Part shown: positions 37,237-49,477 of the stretch, one piece after another
How the letters are laid out: every line of letters starts with the position of its first letter
Position numbering within the stretch: the first letter of the stretch is position 1
From: Nicotiana tabacum
Taxonomy: Eukaryota > Streptophyta > Magnoliopsida > Solanales > Solanaceae
Length of the DNA stretch: 64,000 nucleotides
Assembly (NCBI RefSeq): GCF_000715075.1
Contig: NC_134100.1
Location: 30,672,042 to 30,736,041 of the forward strand
Direction of reading: 5' to 3'
Program-made: the position numbers and the translations under genes
The notes under the pieces: model-generated
Seen by the model: only the letters and a program-made list of their open reading frames with translations
What the model was told of the DNA's origin: nothing
The model's database searches: none

Positions 37237-40222
37237 TGACTCGGCCAGTCGTCTCATGAGTTACCGCTCCATTTCCCCCATTTCAGCTTCTTTATGCTTC
37301 GTTATCCGTGTTTTATGTGATCGAGTTTATTAGTTCGAGTTCGGAGAGGATTTGTTAAGAAATGAGACACTTAGTCTCTTTTAAGAAGGCTTAAGTTGGA
37401 AAAGTCAACCAGATGTTGACTTAAGTGTTAAAAGGCTCGGAAGTGAGTTCCGAGGGTTCGGTTAGCTTCGGGAGGTGATTTGTGACTTAGGAACGAGATC
37501 GAAATAGGTTTTGGAGTTGTAGAGAAGATTTAGGCTTGAATTGGCGAAATTGATATTTTGGAAAATTCCGGTTGATAGGCGAGATTTTGATATAGGGGTC
37601 GGAATGGAATTCCGAGAGTTGCAGTAGCTTCATTGTGTCATTTGGGATGTGTGTGCAAAATTTTAGGTCATTGGGACGAGATTTGATAGACCTTGTGATC
37701 GAAAGCATAATTTAAGAGTTCTTGGAGTTCTTAGGCCTGAATCCTATGTTAAATTGGTGATTTGATGTTGTTGTGAGCGCTCCGAAGTTTTGAGCAAGTT
37801 TGAACGATTCCATGAGATGTGTTGGTACAATTGGTTTGACGTTCCGGGAGTTCCGGGTAGGTTCCGGGATGTTTTAGTGCACAAATCATAGCTGTAGTAG
37901 TTCTAAAAGGGTTGCAGGCCCCAGATCTCACCCATGCGGTCCACACAAAAATGAGTGCGCCCGCGGTGAGTGCTGCGCGGCCTGCACAAAAGCGGTCGCG
38001 GCCGCGGTAGGTGTCATGCGGACCACACAAAATGGTGTGCGGCCGCGGTGGGGAACGATCTGCTGGTCCTACTTCGTAAGCTTATATCTTTTGATCAACA
38101 AGTAATTTTGAGGTGATTCAAAAACAAAAGTTGTAGCCCTTCGTGTATAGTTTTCAGAAAGGTAAAGATATCGAAATTTGGAAATCTGTAGTAAAGCTTA
38201 TGGCCAAAATACTAAAGCCTATCACTGTAGAGGGCCGCACGTTGCCTTTGCGCGGACCGCTCTGGCTTGTGCGGACCGCATGAGTTTTGGTGCGGCCCGC
38301 AGTAGCTGATACCTGAGGAGTACCTATAAATATGAGGTTTTGGGTTTTATTTAATATTTTGACCCAGAGAGCTCAGATTTTGGCGATTTTTCGAAGGTTT
38401 TTGAAGAAATTCAATGGGGTAAGTGATTTTAACTCAGATTTGGCTAGAATACATGAATCTATCACTGAATTCATCATTTAATTCGGGATTTGAGATGGAA
38501 TTTGGGAAGAAAATTGTGAAACCTTTCAAAAATGTAAAATGATGATTTGAAGGACCAAATGGTATCAGAATTGCATAATTTTGGTATGGTTAGACTCGTG
38601 AGGGTATGAGGATTATGAGAATGTAAATTTTACCCGATTCCGAGACGTGGGCCCGAGGATCGGGTTTTGTTAATTTCGAGATTTTTGATATTTTTCAAAT
38701 GTTTTCACTTGGGCTTTGTTCCCTTAGCATATTGTGACGTATTTGTTCTGATTTTGGATAGATTCGACGCGCGTAGAGGCCAATTCGAGGGGCAAAGGCG
38801 TTGCGAGCTAGAGAATTAGCCAGTTCGAGGTGAGTAATGGTTGTAAATGATGTCCTGAGGGTTTGAAACCCCGGATTGCACATCGTAGTGCTATATTGAG
38901 GCAAGATATGCAATGGATGATGATCGTGGGGTCTTTCACTACTGGGGATTGTGACTTGGTCCATCCCGATTGATGACTTTACTAAATATTTGACTGACAT
39001 TCATTTGTTATCATCATGATTTGGGCTTCGTGCCAATTATTTGAACCCTCCGGGGATTTTTATCACTGTTTCCTTACTGCTTGACTTATTATTTGAACTC
39101 AGTCATGTTGATATCTATTGTTTTACAAACTCAGCCACTTTTACTCAGATTTGAAACTTAAATGATATTTCTACATCATGTTTTGGGCTGAGAACTACTG
39201 TTTTACTAATGCCCAAGGGGCTTATGATGATTTCTGGACTGAGTGAGGCCGAGGGCCATATGTGAGGATATGCTGAGTGATATGAGGCCGAGGGCCTGAG
39301 ATACTATTTATGCCATGCGGTGGCTTGAGTGATGTGAGGATATGCTGAGTGATGATGCCACGAGGTGGCTTGATATAGCGCTTGGGCCGTAAGGGGCCCC
39401 TCCGGAGTCTGCAAACCAACAGTGAGCGCGGGTATCCATGTGATTTGAAACAGTGGTAACAATGACACTGTATGATGCAATTTGGTCAGGTAACAATGGC
39501 TGACCATTATGCTGAGTCATTGTGAGGTAGCCCGAAGGGCTGATACTGTACTGAGAGTGAGCCCGAGGGGCTGATACTATGCTGAGCGATTGATACTGTG
39601 CCCGGGGGGCAAATTTCTACTTGTTAATTACCTGTTAAATTACCTGTTTTACTTGTTTTAAAAAGGAATATCATTTGATTTCTTCACTGATTTACTGTTT
39701 TAAGTGATTTTACTGCTTGATAAGGAATAGCTTTGTGCCTTTACATGTTTTCATACTTTCAGCCATTATTTGTAATTATTACTCACTATGTCGGAGTACT
39801 CACATTACTCCCTGCACCGTGTGTGCAAATTCAGGTATAGTAGAGTCCGCACCTAAGCGCTGATTCCTTCCAGGCTAGGCAGTGATTTGGAGTTATGAGG
39901 TAGTTGTTGACGTCTGCAGCCCCTTGTATCTCTTAAACTCTATCATTTATGTTTTTCTTCAGACTGTTGTATCGGATTCTGTACTTGTAGACCTATAGCA
40001 GATTCTATAGTAGCTCATGACTTGTGACACCCCGGTTTGGGCTATGTCGGGATGGTTCTTGCTGTTATTATCTTTAAATTCTGTAATTTATGAATATTAT
40101 ATTATATGTTACTGTTGTTGATGATGATTAACTATTTAAAAGGGGTGTTCCGTTGTGGTTTGGCTGGCCTTGTCTTCACGAGAGGCGTCATCACGACCGG
40201 GTTCGGGGATTGGGTCGTGACA
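37232..40222 (+). repeat. 3' LTR of the chromovirus
   Basis: It is 2991 bases, TGTGATGACTCG ... GTCGTGACA. It contains a cluster of GCGGNCCGC / GCGGNCGC words at 37930-38050 and 38230-38305 just before a TATA-like box, and in its second half the repeated GAGGCCGAGGGCC and GCCCGAGGGGCTGATACT motifs shared with the 5' remnant. Confidence 0.92.
38325..38333 (+). promoter_or_regulatory. Candidate TATA box in the chromovirus LTR
   Basis: TATAAATAT is located about 1.1 kb into the LTR, a normal place for the U3/R border of a 3-kb LTR. The matching region is missing from the truncated 5' LTR, so the element has no promoter of its own in front of pol. Confidence 0.5.
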
Positions 40223-41357
40223 AGTTGAGCTTTAAGAAATGAAATAACTCTGCTGGGAGTGTAATCTAAGTTACCCCTCCACTCTAACCACGGTTAGCCT
40301 GGCATAGCTAGCATCGCGATCTTGGCGTGACAATCAAGAATAGCATAATGGGCCGACAACCATTCCATGTCCAAGATAATCTCAAAATCTACCACGCTGA
40401 GCAATAATAAATCGGCTCTAGTCTTAAAACCACTAATAAAAACCAAAAACGACCGATACACATGGTCAACAATAGTAGAATCTCCCACGGGTGTAGACGC
40501 ATAAACAGGACAACTCATAAAATCACGGGATACACCCAAATACATACCAAAATAAGATGACACATAGGAATAAGTGGAGCCCGGATAGAATAAAACTGAC
40601 GAATCTCTATGACACACTGGGACGATACCTATAACGATAGAGTCGGAAGAAACTGCCTCTGTACGAGCAAGAAGAGCATAGTATCTGGCCTCTCCTGCGA
40701 CTTTTTCCTCTCCGGCCTCCACCTCAAGCTGGCTGAGCAGGTGGAGTGGTAGTTGGTACTGTAATCATAGCCTGAGGACCCTGTAGAGCGCGTTATGGCT
40801 GAGAAGTCTGTGGAGGTGCACCCCTTCTAAGTCTGGGGAAATCCCTCACCATATGGCGAGTGTTGCCATACTCAAAATAAGCTTTCGGAGGGCATGGCTA
40901 CTGTGGCTGGCTCGGGCCAGGTCTACTAGACTAACTACTGAAAACACCCCGTGCAAGAGGTACACTAAATACTGGCGGCACACAATAAGGCTCATGGGGC
41001 CTAGAAGTAGCCAGAATACCACTAGCATTTGAAAGAGCTGAATGAACAGGGCGACCCACAAAGCCCCTACAATGTCGAACTGTAGCTGGTGCACGAGCAC
41101 TAGAGTAAGAACTAGTCTCTTGAGACCTCTTAACCTCTCTCTCCTCTCCCGATCAAGTATTCCCTCCACTCTCCTAACAATACTCGCAATCTGATGGTAT
41201 GAAATATCCATCTCTAACTCCCGGTCCGTGCTAGTCCTGATGCTGGGATGGAGTCCCTCAATAAACCAACAAACCCTCTCTTGAATTGTAGAAACCAAGG
41301 TCGGTTCATGTCTAGCCAAATCACTGAAACGAACTACATACTGTGACACAGTTGACG
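40223..41357 (-). pseudogene. Gypsy gag-protease relic split by two insertions
   Basis: Read right to left, gag resumes in mid-protein at about 41357 (GTSTVSQYVVRFSDLARHEP). It passes a degenerate zinc knuckle near 40870-40830 in which the cysteines are replaced (YFEYG...H...DFPR), and reaches protease (40722 leftwards). The protease reads [20 protein letters not shown]: the catalytic Asp is Tyr. It continues with ILDCHAKIAMLAMPG, a stop, and [19 protein letters not shown], and is cut at 40223 by the chromovirus LTR. The first part of gag is missing because the Athila LTR begins at 41358. Wording is close to the chromovirus protease, so the relic is of the same lineage. It is dead on several counts. 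Confidence 0.88.
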
Positions 41358-42790
41358 TGCCGGAGAATTTCGGCACATTTAATACAAATTGCTTAGATTT
41401 TAGCTTGTTTTAGATGCAATTATGTTTTATACTTATGTTATTTTAGTATTTTTGCAGTGTATGAGGTTTAAGGACTTAAGAGCATGGAAATGGAATCAAA
41501 AAGCCACAAAAAAGACAAGAAAAGAGCAAAATGCATCGAAAATGTAGAAATGCGGACCACAAATCCAACATGCGGGCCGCATAATGCTCAAGGGAATCGC
41601 AAACCACAACAGATTGTTGGGCAAAGTCTAGTGCAAGAAATGCGGTCCAGTCTGCGATCGCATAACCTATTTGTGAGCCACATAATGGACCGCAAACTCA
41701 TCATTTAGGTTTTTGAAGGTGGAAAATGCGATGCAAAATGCGATCGCATATTTGCAATGCGGACCGTAGAACATGAATGCGATGAAGGTTTGGAAACTAG
41801 GGTTCGAAGATGCGATGGCTATTCAAGAATGCGGACCGCATGTTTGTTATGCGACAGATATGCGGTCGCATATTTAACCGAAAAGGATATTTTTGTCCGA
41901 TTTTTGTCCTGAGTTTTGAACCGCTATAAAAAGATTTATTGGGGTTTTGTGGGGGTATCTTGTCTGATTTTGGAGCTACAATACAAGGCTTTATTATTCC
42001 TCTCTTTTGGAAACTTTTGGGTCAAGAATCTTGCACTTTGTAAGCTTTATGGCATTAAACATTCTCATCCTTTTGTATTCTAGTACGTGTAGCTAACTTT
42101 AAATACTAAGGTTGTGGACCTTAAATGAGTGTTATGTTAATGGGTGTTTAACATTGAATATATGTATAATGGTTGGTTGATATTTATTTATTTCTCATTC
42201 TTCATTTATTGTTGGTGGTTGCAAACGTTAACAAGTGCCATTAAATTCTTACTTTGCTTGGGAAAGTGGGTTAGAATTTGGTAGAAGTAAATATCAAAGA
42301 CTCAAGGCTTTAAACCTTATTTAATAGAATCGCTTAGGAATAAGTGGGTTTTATTTGGCATATATTGGTTGTTCTTAATTGCAACTCTTTTATATTTGGA
42401 AAAATCATAAAGAGTAAATACTACCCAACTATTGGAAAATATTGGGTAGTCATTTAGAAATCATTTGCATATCAAAAGAACCTTCCATTAGAAATATATC
42501 ATATTAACAACGATAGCATTACACTTCATTGAAGGGGACACAACCTTGGTTTTTTTAATCAAATTATTTACATTCTCAACATTACAATTAGCTATTTCTT
42601 CAAACCAAAATCATTTCATACTCTTGTTACCATTAACCGAATAGAATTACGACTTTAGTCAAGTAACACACTATTTGAGTAACCTTTTCACACCTATTCC
42701 CTATGGGATTCAACCCTAACCATGTTGGGTTATTATATTTGACACCGACCGCCTTACACTATTTAATTAAATTATAATTTGAGCGTATCA
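41358..42790 (+). repeat. 5' LTR of the Athila-type element
   Basis: It begins near TGCCGGAGAATTTCGGCA, itself a small inverted repeat, and ends in GCGTATCA just before the primer site. Between 41550 and 41880 it carries about a dozen ATGCGGACCGCA / ATGCGATCGCAT words. Length of about 1.4 kb is usual for Athila. The partner LTR is outside the window. Confidence 0.7.
41925..41933 (+). promoter_or_regulatory. Candidate TATA box in the Athila LTR
   Basis: TATAAAAAG lies 567 bases into the LTR, directly after the GCGG-rich word cluster. The position fits a U3/R border. Confidence 0.5.
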
Positions 42791-42795
42791 AATTT

Positions 42796-42813
42796 TGGCG
42801 CCGTTGCCGGGGA
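42796..42813 (+). other. Primer-binding site, Athila type
   Basis: TGGCGCCGTTGCCGGGGA, five bases after the LTR end, is the highly conserved string found after 5' LTRs of Athila and related plant Gypsy elements. It matches a tRNA 3' end (Asp tRNA is usually named). Confidence 0.88.
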
Positions 42814-42901
42814 ATACAGTTTTAAAATTACTAATTAGTGTGTGCCTTACTTTACGTCTTATTCTTTTTCATCACACTTTGCTTGGTGTTGATAGGAAAA
42901 C

Positions 42902-44523
42902 ATGGCCGAATGTGAAGAAGAAATGGAGGCAAAAATGGAAGAAAATCCTTTTGCGGACATAGAGGAGTACATTGATGATACAAATGCTATTGTACCTCCG
43001 GTCGTGAGCGCTGCAACTTTCAAGGTGGAACATGGTTTAATCCTTATGCTCAAAGCGGAGGGGTTTTTCAGGAATTCCACTGATGATGATCCGACACACC
43101 ACCTTAGAAACTTCTTGGGTATGTGTGCGATGCATAAGCAGAACAACGTCTCTGATGATGCTCTAAGGTTGAGGTGCTTCAAGTACTCACTAGCTGGGGA
43201 TGCAAGGAATTAGCTTCAAAATATGCCACCAAACTCCATTGATTCTTGGCCCGAACTTGTCTGAGCATTCTTAGCTAAATGGTTCCCGCAAAGTATGAAG
43301 TTTGAGCTCTGGGATAAAATTTTATTTTTCAAGCAAGTACGGGAGAACATCTACATGAGGCATGTGATCGGTTCAAGTTATAGTTGGTGAGGTCTCCCAA
43401 CCATGGTTTTCCGGATTCTATCTTGTTGGAAAAATTCTACATGGGCTTGGATCCTATGAACCAATCTATAGCCAAGAATGCAGCTGACGGATCTTTCATT
43501 AACAAATCATTGGCAAGGGTCACACAAATACTTGACAAAATGGCAAAGCATAATCAAGCATGGCACTCAGAGGACACCACAGGTGGAATTGCATATGGAT
43601 ATCCTTCCTTGACCACCATGATCAAGGAAAACCAAGAGAGAGATCAAGTGATTGCAGGGCTTGCCACAAATGTTAATGTGTTGACAAAGATGTTCACAGA
43701 AAGCCAAATGAAGAAAGTAAATGTGGTGGAAGATGTGCAACCCATATCAAATGAAGACTTTGAGGAAGCAAACTATGTCAACAACTCTCAAGGAGGTTAT
43801 CAAAGGCAACAATACCAAGGTCAAGGACAACAAAGTCAATGGAGGCCTCACCCGCAAGGGCAAGGCAACCAACAGTGGCGAAATGACCAAGGCGGCTCAA
43901 ATAAAGGTAATTGGAACAACAAAAACAACTTCCCAAAACGGAGTTCAAACCCTTATGTGCCTCCAAAGGGTCAATATTCAAATCAAGGTTCCTCAAGTGA
44001 ATCTAAGTTGGAAAACATACTTGAACGGGTATTGCAAAATCAAGAGAAGTCTGACACTTCTATGAGGAATATGACCGAGCTTGTTGGTTCTTATACTGCA
44101 TCCATTCAAAAATTGAAGATGCAAATAAGAGACCTCTCTAAGGAAAAAAATCCGAAGCAAAAAGGGACACTTCCAAGTGACACAATTGTGAACCCCAAGG
44201 GTAGTAGGAGTGGTCCAACTTCTCATGTCATGTCAATTACTACTCGGAGTGGGAAGGTACTACAAGGAGGGAGTGAGCAAGTGGTTGAAGTTCAAGAGTC
44301 CAATCATGAAGTTGAGGTTGAAGAGCCAAGTGTTGTTGAATTTGAAAAGGTCCCGGAAGAGTTGAAAGTGCAACAAGAAAGCCGGGAAGAGGTAATGGAA
44401 AAGGTAAAAGAGACATCAAAAACTCTACCACCTATTCCTAGACCTCCTCCTCCATTCCCTCAAAGACTTTCTAGGAAGGTTGAGGATAGCAAACTCGAAA
44501 AGCTCTATGACATTCTCAAGTAA
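42902..44523 (+). pseudogene. Athila-type gag, broken
   Basis: Gag starts MAECEEEMEAKMEENPFADI. The capsid-like part shows DDPTHHLRNFLGMC and SDDALRLRCFKYSLAGDARN, then a stop at 43211-43213 where the family normally has a Trp-Leu. The open 379-codon stretch from 43384 holds FYMGLDPMNQSIAKNAADGSFINK, typical of Athila capsid, a Gln/Asn/Gly-rich linker (about 43790-43990), and a helical end with a Pro run (RPPPPFPQRL). One stop (43262-43264), the loss near 43213 and a frame break near 43380 destroy it. Confidence 0.85.
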
Positions 44524-45459
44524 TTATCGGTTGAATATTCCATTTGTGGAAGCATTTCAAGAGATGTCGGGTTTTGCTAAATATTTGAAAGACTTGATTA
44601 CCAAGAAGAGAACCACCAAAAATGAAGTGGTGAATGTGACTCACCGGGCTAGTTCCATCATTGCAATATCTACCGTTCAAAAGAAAAAGACCCGGGAACT
44701 TTCACCATTCTTTGTACTATTGGGGCACATGATTTTGCAAGAGCCCTTTGTGATAATGGGGCTAGCATCAACTTGATGCCTCTTGCCATTTACAAGTAGG
44801 CAGGGTTAGGTATGCCAAAGTCCACAAGTATGAGATTTCAAATGGCCGATCTTTCCATAAAGAGACCGGTTGGAATTGTTGATGATGTGCTTGTTAAAGT
44901 GGGAAAGTTTCATTTACCCGCAGATTTCGTAATCCTTGATTGTGCGGTTGACAAAGAGATCTCTATCATTTTGGGGAGACCATTCCTAGCCACAGGAATA
45001 GCACTAATGGATTCAGAACAAAATGAGATCAAATTTTGTGTAAATGATGAAGGGGTTACATTCCAAGCAAGCAAGGGTATGAAACTACCACATGAATATG
45101 AGAGCATCTCGGTGATTGTTGTAGTGGATGAAGTGGAAGATGCGGTTGAAATGAAGATGGAAGAACAATGCCTCGGTGAGGCGTTGACGGCTATTTTGGT
45201 GAACTTTGATGGTGAAGATATGGAAGGATATATGGAATCGGTAAATGCATTGGAGGGGCTTGGTTCCTACACATATGCTCCGGCAAAGCTCTCTCTCTAC
45301 TTGGAGAATAGAGCCACTCCTCCTGCAAAACCTTCTATTATTGAGCCACCACAATTAGAGCTCAAACCACTTCCACCACACTTGAGGTATAAATTTATTG
45401 GCTCAAATGATACTTTACCGGTAATCGTTTCTTGTTTGTTGAATGATGTGCAGGTAGAA
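44480..45459 (+). pseudogene. Athila-type protease, cut by the Tat insertion
   Basis: The linker FQEMSGFAKYLKDLITKKR is followed by a frame change near 44745. The protease active site then reads [16 protein letters not shown], one stop follows (TAG at about 44797), then GMPKSTSMRFQMADLSIKRP, and ILGRPFLATG is present as the family's C-terminal protease motif. The frame stays open to VIVSCLLNDVQVE and ends at 45459, exactly where the Tat LTR starts. The pol linker that follows in this family is missing. Confidence 0.85.
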
Positions 45460-48400
45460 TGTTGATACCCAATTTTTTCCTGTATATTTTTCAAATACAC
45501 AAAATACTTTCAAAATAACATATAAACGCATATATAAGTATGCCCAAGTGTTTTAGTATTTTTCCCAATTTTTAAAGATTTTTAATATCAATTTATTGCT
45601 CATTTTAGCAGTATAAAAACCAATAATTATTCCCAAAATTATCAGTTTGGTGGATAATTTGTTTTATTTCCCATATTTACACCAAAATTTAGTTAAGTTA
45701 ATTTTTATATATTTTTACAAATTTATTTGGTATTTTTAAAGCAAAATTGCATATAATTGCAATTCTAGCCTACTTTAAGATTTATTAACCTTTTTGTAAT
45801 AATAAAATTGGTTCTAGTATTTTTAAATTAATATTTATGTGTTATTAACTAATCCAATGCTTTTAATTTGCTTTCAAAATCATTTTTACTGTTTTTGTAA
45901 AATAAAAGGGAAAATCTGGCTGTGTAAATTTTAGCCTCATTTCGTTTCAATTTTAGCCCCATTACATTTCAATTTTAGCCTCCAATTGACCCAATCTTAA
46001 CCCCCAATTGGACCAGTCCAATTTTAATTTTAACCTAACCCCCTTAACCAGTTCACTAACCCGCCCGGCCTTTCTTTTAATCTAGGCCGTTGATCGTTTC
46101 GATCAATGGCCACGATCGTCCCTTACCATTTTAATTCACGTAACCCTACCCTAATCCCCCATTTAATTCTGATAGCCGCCTTTGGATACTCTCCTCTCCC
46201 AAAACTCTCTCGAAGGTTCCTCGGAACCCTAGTCATCTTCTACCCTTTTCAACCACTCTTTCACCGGAATCCATGGCTTCTCAGGCCATGGATGGCCTGT
46301 ACTCACCCTCCTCCTCCATTAAACCCTGGGTGTTCGAAGTTTTGAGGTCCGACCTCGATGGTGTCCTTTCAGATCTCTACAGAACCAAGGTTCTATGGCC
46401 TCTCCGGCCTGGCTCCGGCGTATTCAGGCATCATAAGCCAAGGTTCTTCCAAGCCTTTCTCATTTCTAGGGTTCTCTGAAACCCTAAGCTATTCGAGGTT
46501 TTTATCTGCTTGTTTTCTTATATCTATGCTACATCTGTTTTCTACTGGAGTTTTGAAACGCTTTCCCCAAGCTTTTCTTTCAAAATTTGTTTCTCTTCGA
46601 TTTAGGGTTTCTGAAAAAAAAATCTTAAAATGTTTTCTGACTCTTCTTCTTATTTTCTTTATGTGAATTTGTCTATGCTATGTTTATATGTTCTCTTTTC
46701 CTACCTAGCATGTTCTTCTCTTGTTTTTATGTTTGCCTTATTATTCATGTTCTTCTATTGTGCTTCATTCTTCCTTTTACTGGTTCCTATAACATGCTCT
46801 CACATGTCTATCTTATGTGTTCCTTTACTCTATTTTTATATTAAGCTTTTAGTCCTTTGCTTGCCTTTACTAAATCTTTGTTTGAGTTCTAAACATGTTT
46901 CATCTACTGTTTCTTAAATTTATATCACCTATTTTCTCTTTTGAACTTGCTTAAGTTTTGAGCTTTTCTTAAAACATGTTCTTTATGCTTCAACTCAGTT
47001 CTACATTCTATTTGCCTCGAACCTACTATCCTATCTGTTTGTTTTCTCATGAGTCTCTGAAAGATATCTCTAAGCCTGTTTAAGTCATTTGTCTTCTCGT
47101 CTCTGCATCTGATTCGAGTTGGGAAACCCTAGGGTTTGGGGGTTTTCAGCGAGTTTGATCTTGTGTGTGGACTGGGGTTCTATTATGGAACCCTGGACTC
47201 TCTCAAACTAATCCTGAGGCTATGTATTGAATTTGAGCTCTTTGTTATGACCCTAAGCTTTTCTATGATAGACTCTTTCCTAATTAGCATGACAACTCTT
47301 TCTTGATTCGCATGTCTGTACACTTTATATATGATGAATTCTTCCTTCAAAAAAGTGTTTTGCCAATTTGTGATTGATTCAGAATTTCTTTTAATAATGA
47401 TCGATTGATTGTTACTGATTTTCTTTAATTAAATGTTTCTTCACCTTTTCTGGTTGGATTCATTCATACCAAAACTCAATTTTTGATTTTTACTGACTGT
47501 TGATTGATTGCCTTTTCTTATTTGCACAAACCGTGTTGATATCAAACTCTTTCCTTAAATAGTTTCTGTGAATCTGCCCTTCTTGTACTACTTTGGAAAA
47601 TATTTTGATCAAAATCTTTCCTTAATTATCTTGCCCGTTTGAAATCAGAATCCCTTAGTTGAAGGGAGACCTTATGTGATTGATTTCGAAACTAATTTCT
47701 TACTTTTTTCTTACTTGCAAACTGCACTATAAAGGGCACGACCCTTCTACTCTTTTGGGACACTTCCAATTCAATACTCTTTAAGACCTTGAGTTCAACA
47801 CTTACACAACACTTATTGAACACTTTCAATTTCAACATTCCTACATTCTCAATTCAACACTCTACTCTCTTCTGAAATCTTCTGGCTGTGCGTTTGCAAT
47901 TTGGCTTTACTACTGCTCTTCTCTTCTTATTTCCCTGAACCCGGTATGTTCTAATTCAACTTTCGGCTTCATCCTTATGTGTTTGCTTTACAGTTTCAAC
48001 AATCTTGTCTACTTTGTTGTTTATGTTCTATATTGAATATGATGTTCTCTTTGCATATGTTGCTGTGTGAATTCCCCATACCCTTATTCCCTTTTACGTG
48101 TTTGAGTTAAGGTTCAAGCATGGCAGTATCTAAATTGTTGCTCATGTCTGGACCTGATCCTTTAATGGATCCTAACTCCCAAACAATGTGGCTAACAGGC
48201 TGGTTAGGGGTGTGCCAGCACTCCTAATTGTTGGGTATGACCACCAGCCTATCTTGGCCTTCCCCAAAATCCCCTCTATGCACTTGCACTCTCTCTTAGA
48301 TTCTAAGTTCTGCCCCCTTCTTATGAGCCTTGCTTTGGGACCTTGAGCTCCCTCTGAACTTGGACATTTGAGGGTGGGCCCTTCCACACTGCATTATAAT

Positions 48401-49456
48401 CCAATTCTGCAATATATTTGGGTGTAAGCACTTCTCGGAGTCCACTTGAGACTCTTAGGGAACTCTAACACATCCCAAATAGGAGAAAGGCTTTGGAATT
48501 TGATCTTTGAAGTTGGTTTACTTCTTGCTTCAGACAGAAGTTTGAATCAGGCTCTCCTTGGTTGGGATTTTAGCTTTCTGATGTAATTTTTACTTTCTTT
48601 TCTTCATTCTGGGCTGTCATAATTTGTAATAACTCATGGGGGCTTATAGTGAAAGGGGAGGGGTACTCATGTATGCATAAGGGTAGATATCATGCTCATT
48701 ATGTCTTTATTTCTGCAAATCATGGCAAGTTCTGCATTTCGGCATCTTTGAAATCTTGTTTTAGGTTTTTCACTTCTACATTTTCATATAGAAATTCTAT
48801 TTTAGGTTCTGCACTTCTACATTTTCATATAGAAATCCTGTCTATAAGCTTCTGCACTTTTGCATCTTAGAAATCCTGCATATAAGTTCTGTATATATAT
48901 CATATCAATAACCTTTGCATTTCTGCATCTCATATAGAGAACATGTCTATAGGATTCTGCGTTTTGCCTATCATATAGAAAGCATGCCCATAGGGTTTCT
49001 GAATACTGCATACGTATCCATCACTAGGCAAACGATATATAGGCTTAAATAATAAAAATCAGCATTTTAGACGCCATGCCTATAGGATTTCTGCATTTTC
49101 ATAAAGGTTAAAATCACTCACACTTAGAAAGCATGCCCATAAGAATAAGCAACTAATCTGAATCCCTCAACTTGCCTATAAGTTTAAAATCAGTAATAGC
49201 ATTGCTTAAACGCTTGCAGAACTTATGTTCCTGCTGTTAACAAATCTGCTTCTGAAATCAGTATCTTTCTCTCGTATTTAGATATCATGCCTAGAGGTTT
49301 CACCTAAGCAAGCTATAAGGTAAATTAGCTAGTGTCCTAATGCACTTAATTATTAGGTGGCTACTCTTAAAATCAAAAAACTCAATTCCTAAAAGGGAAC
49401 GAGTTGTCCTCCCAAATGTCATAAACTCCAATTTTGCGAGAAAAAGGAGCGCGACA
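45460..49456 (+). repeat. 5' LTR of the Tat element
   Basis: It is about 4.0 kb and aligns from first base with 60202-64000. Landmarks are CAATTTTAGCC repeats (45945-45990), CCGTTGATCGTTTCGATCAA (46088-46107), a TATA-like box at 47728 and ATAGAAA/CCTATAGG word repeats (48780-49150). Long open frames at 46106-46917 are kept in the other LTR but shifted and altered, so they look non-coding. The exact end is uncertain by a few bases. Confidence 0.9.
47728..47734 (+). promoter_or_regulatory. Candidate TATA box of the Tat 5' LTR
   Basis: CACTATAAAGGGCACGACCC is kept in both LTRs (here and at 62498). It is 2.27 kb into the LTR, which would make U3 about 2.3 kb and leave about 1.7 kb for R and U5. 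Confidence 0.6.
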
Positions 49457-49459
49457 GCA

Positions 49460-49477
49460 TGACAACTCTGCTGGGGA
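49460..49477 (+). other. Primer-binding site of the Tat element
   Basis: TGACAACTCTGCTGGGGA lies a few bases after the LTR end AGCGCGACA. It is close to the TGGCGACTCYRCTGGGGA string usual after Tat/Ogre LTRs, with two or three differences. Confidence 0.75.

Larger units (their letters stand above)
31548..40222 (+). mobile_element. Tekay-like chromovirus, 5' LTR truncated, gag absent
   Basis: It consists of LTR remnant 31548-32749, primer site, about 1-kb leader, protease to chromodomain (33789-37236), polypurine tract, and full 3' LTR (37232-40222). The order PR-RT-RH-INT and the C-terminal chromodomain place it in Gypsy chromoviruses, Tekay/Del-like. Gag is not found. The left LTR has lost its first about 1.8 kb and is joined to a LINE. 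At the right end the LTR is followed directly by minus-strand protease codons of another Gypsy element, so the true target was that element. It cannot move alone without gag. Confidence 0.85.
41358..45459 (+). mobile_element. Athila-type Gypsy element, left part
   Basis: 5' LTR 41358-42790, a primer site TGGCGCCGTTGCCGGGGA, Athila-style gag and protease are present. At 45459/45460 the element is cut by the Tat LTR. RT, RNase H, integrase and the 3' LTR are not in the window and should lie to the right of the Tat element. The left edge is set by where the minus-strand gag stops being readable and is uncertain by about ten bases. Confidence 0.82.

Noticed and set aside
40240..40260. AACTCTGCTGGGAG as a Tat-type primer-binding site
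   Set aside because: It is the antisense of the protease codons for PSRV in the minus-strand Gypsy relic, and no LTR end of that type is beside it.
46106..46917. Open frames of 70-100 codons in the Tat 5' LTR, also seen at 60919-61686
   Set aside because: They lie wholly within both LTRs, shift frame between copies and have low-complexity hydrophobic wording from T-rich DNA. No domain is recognisable.
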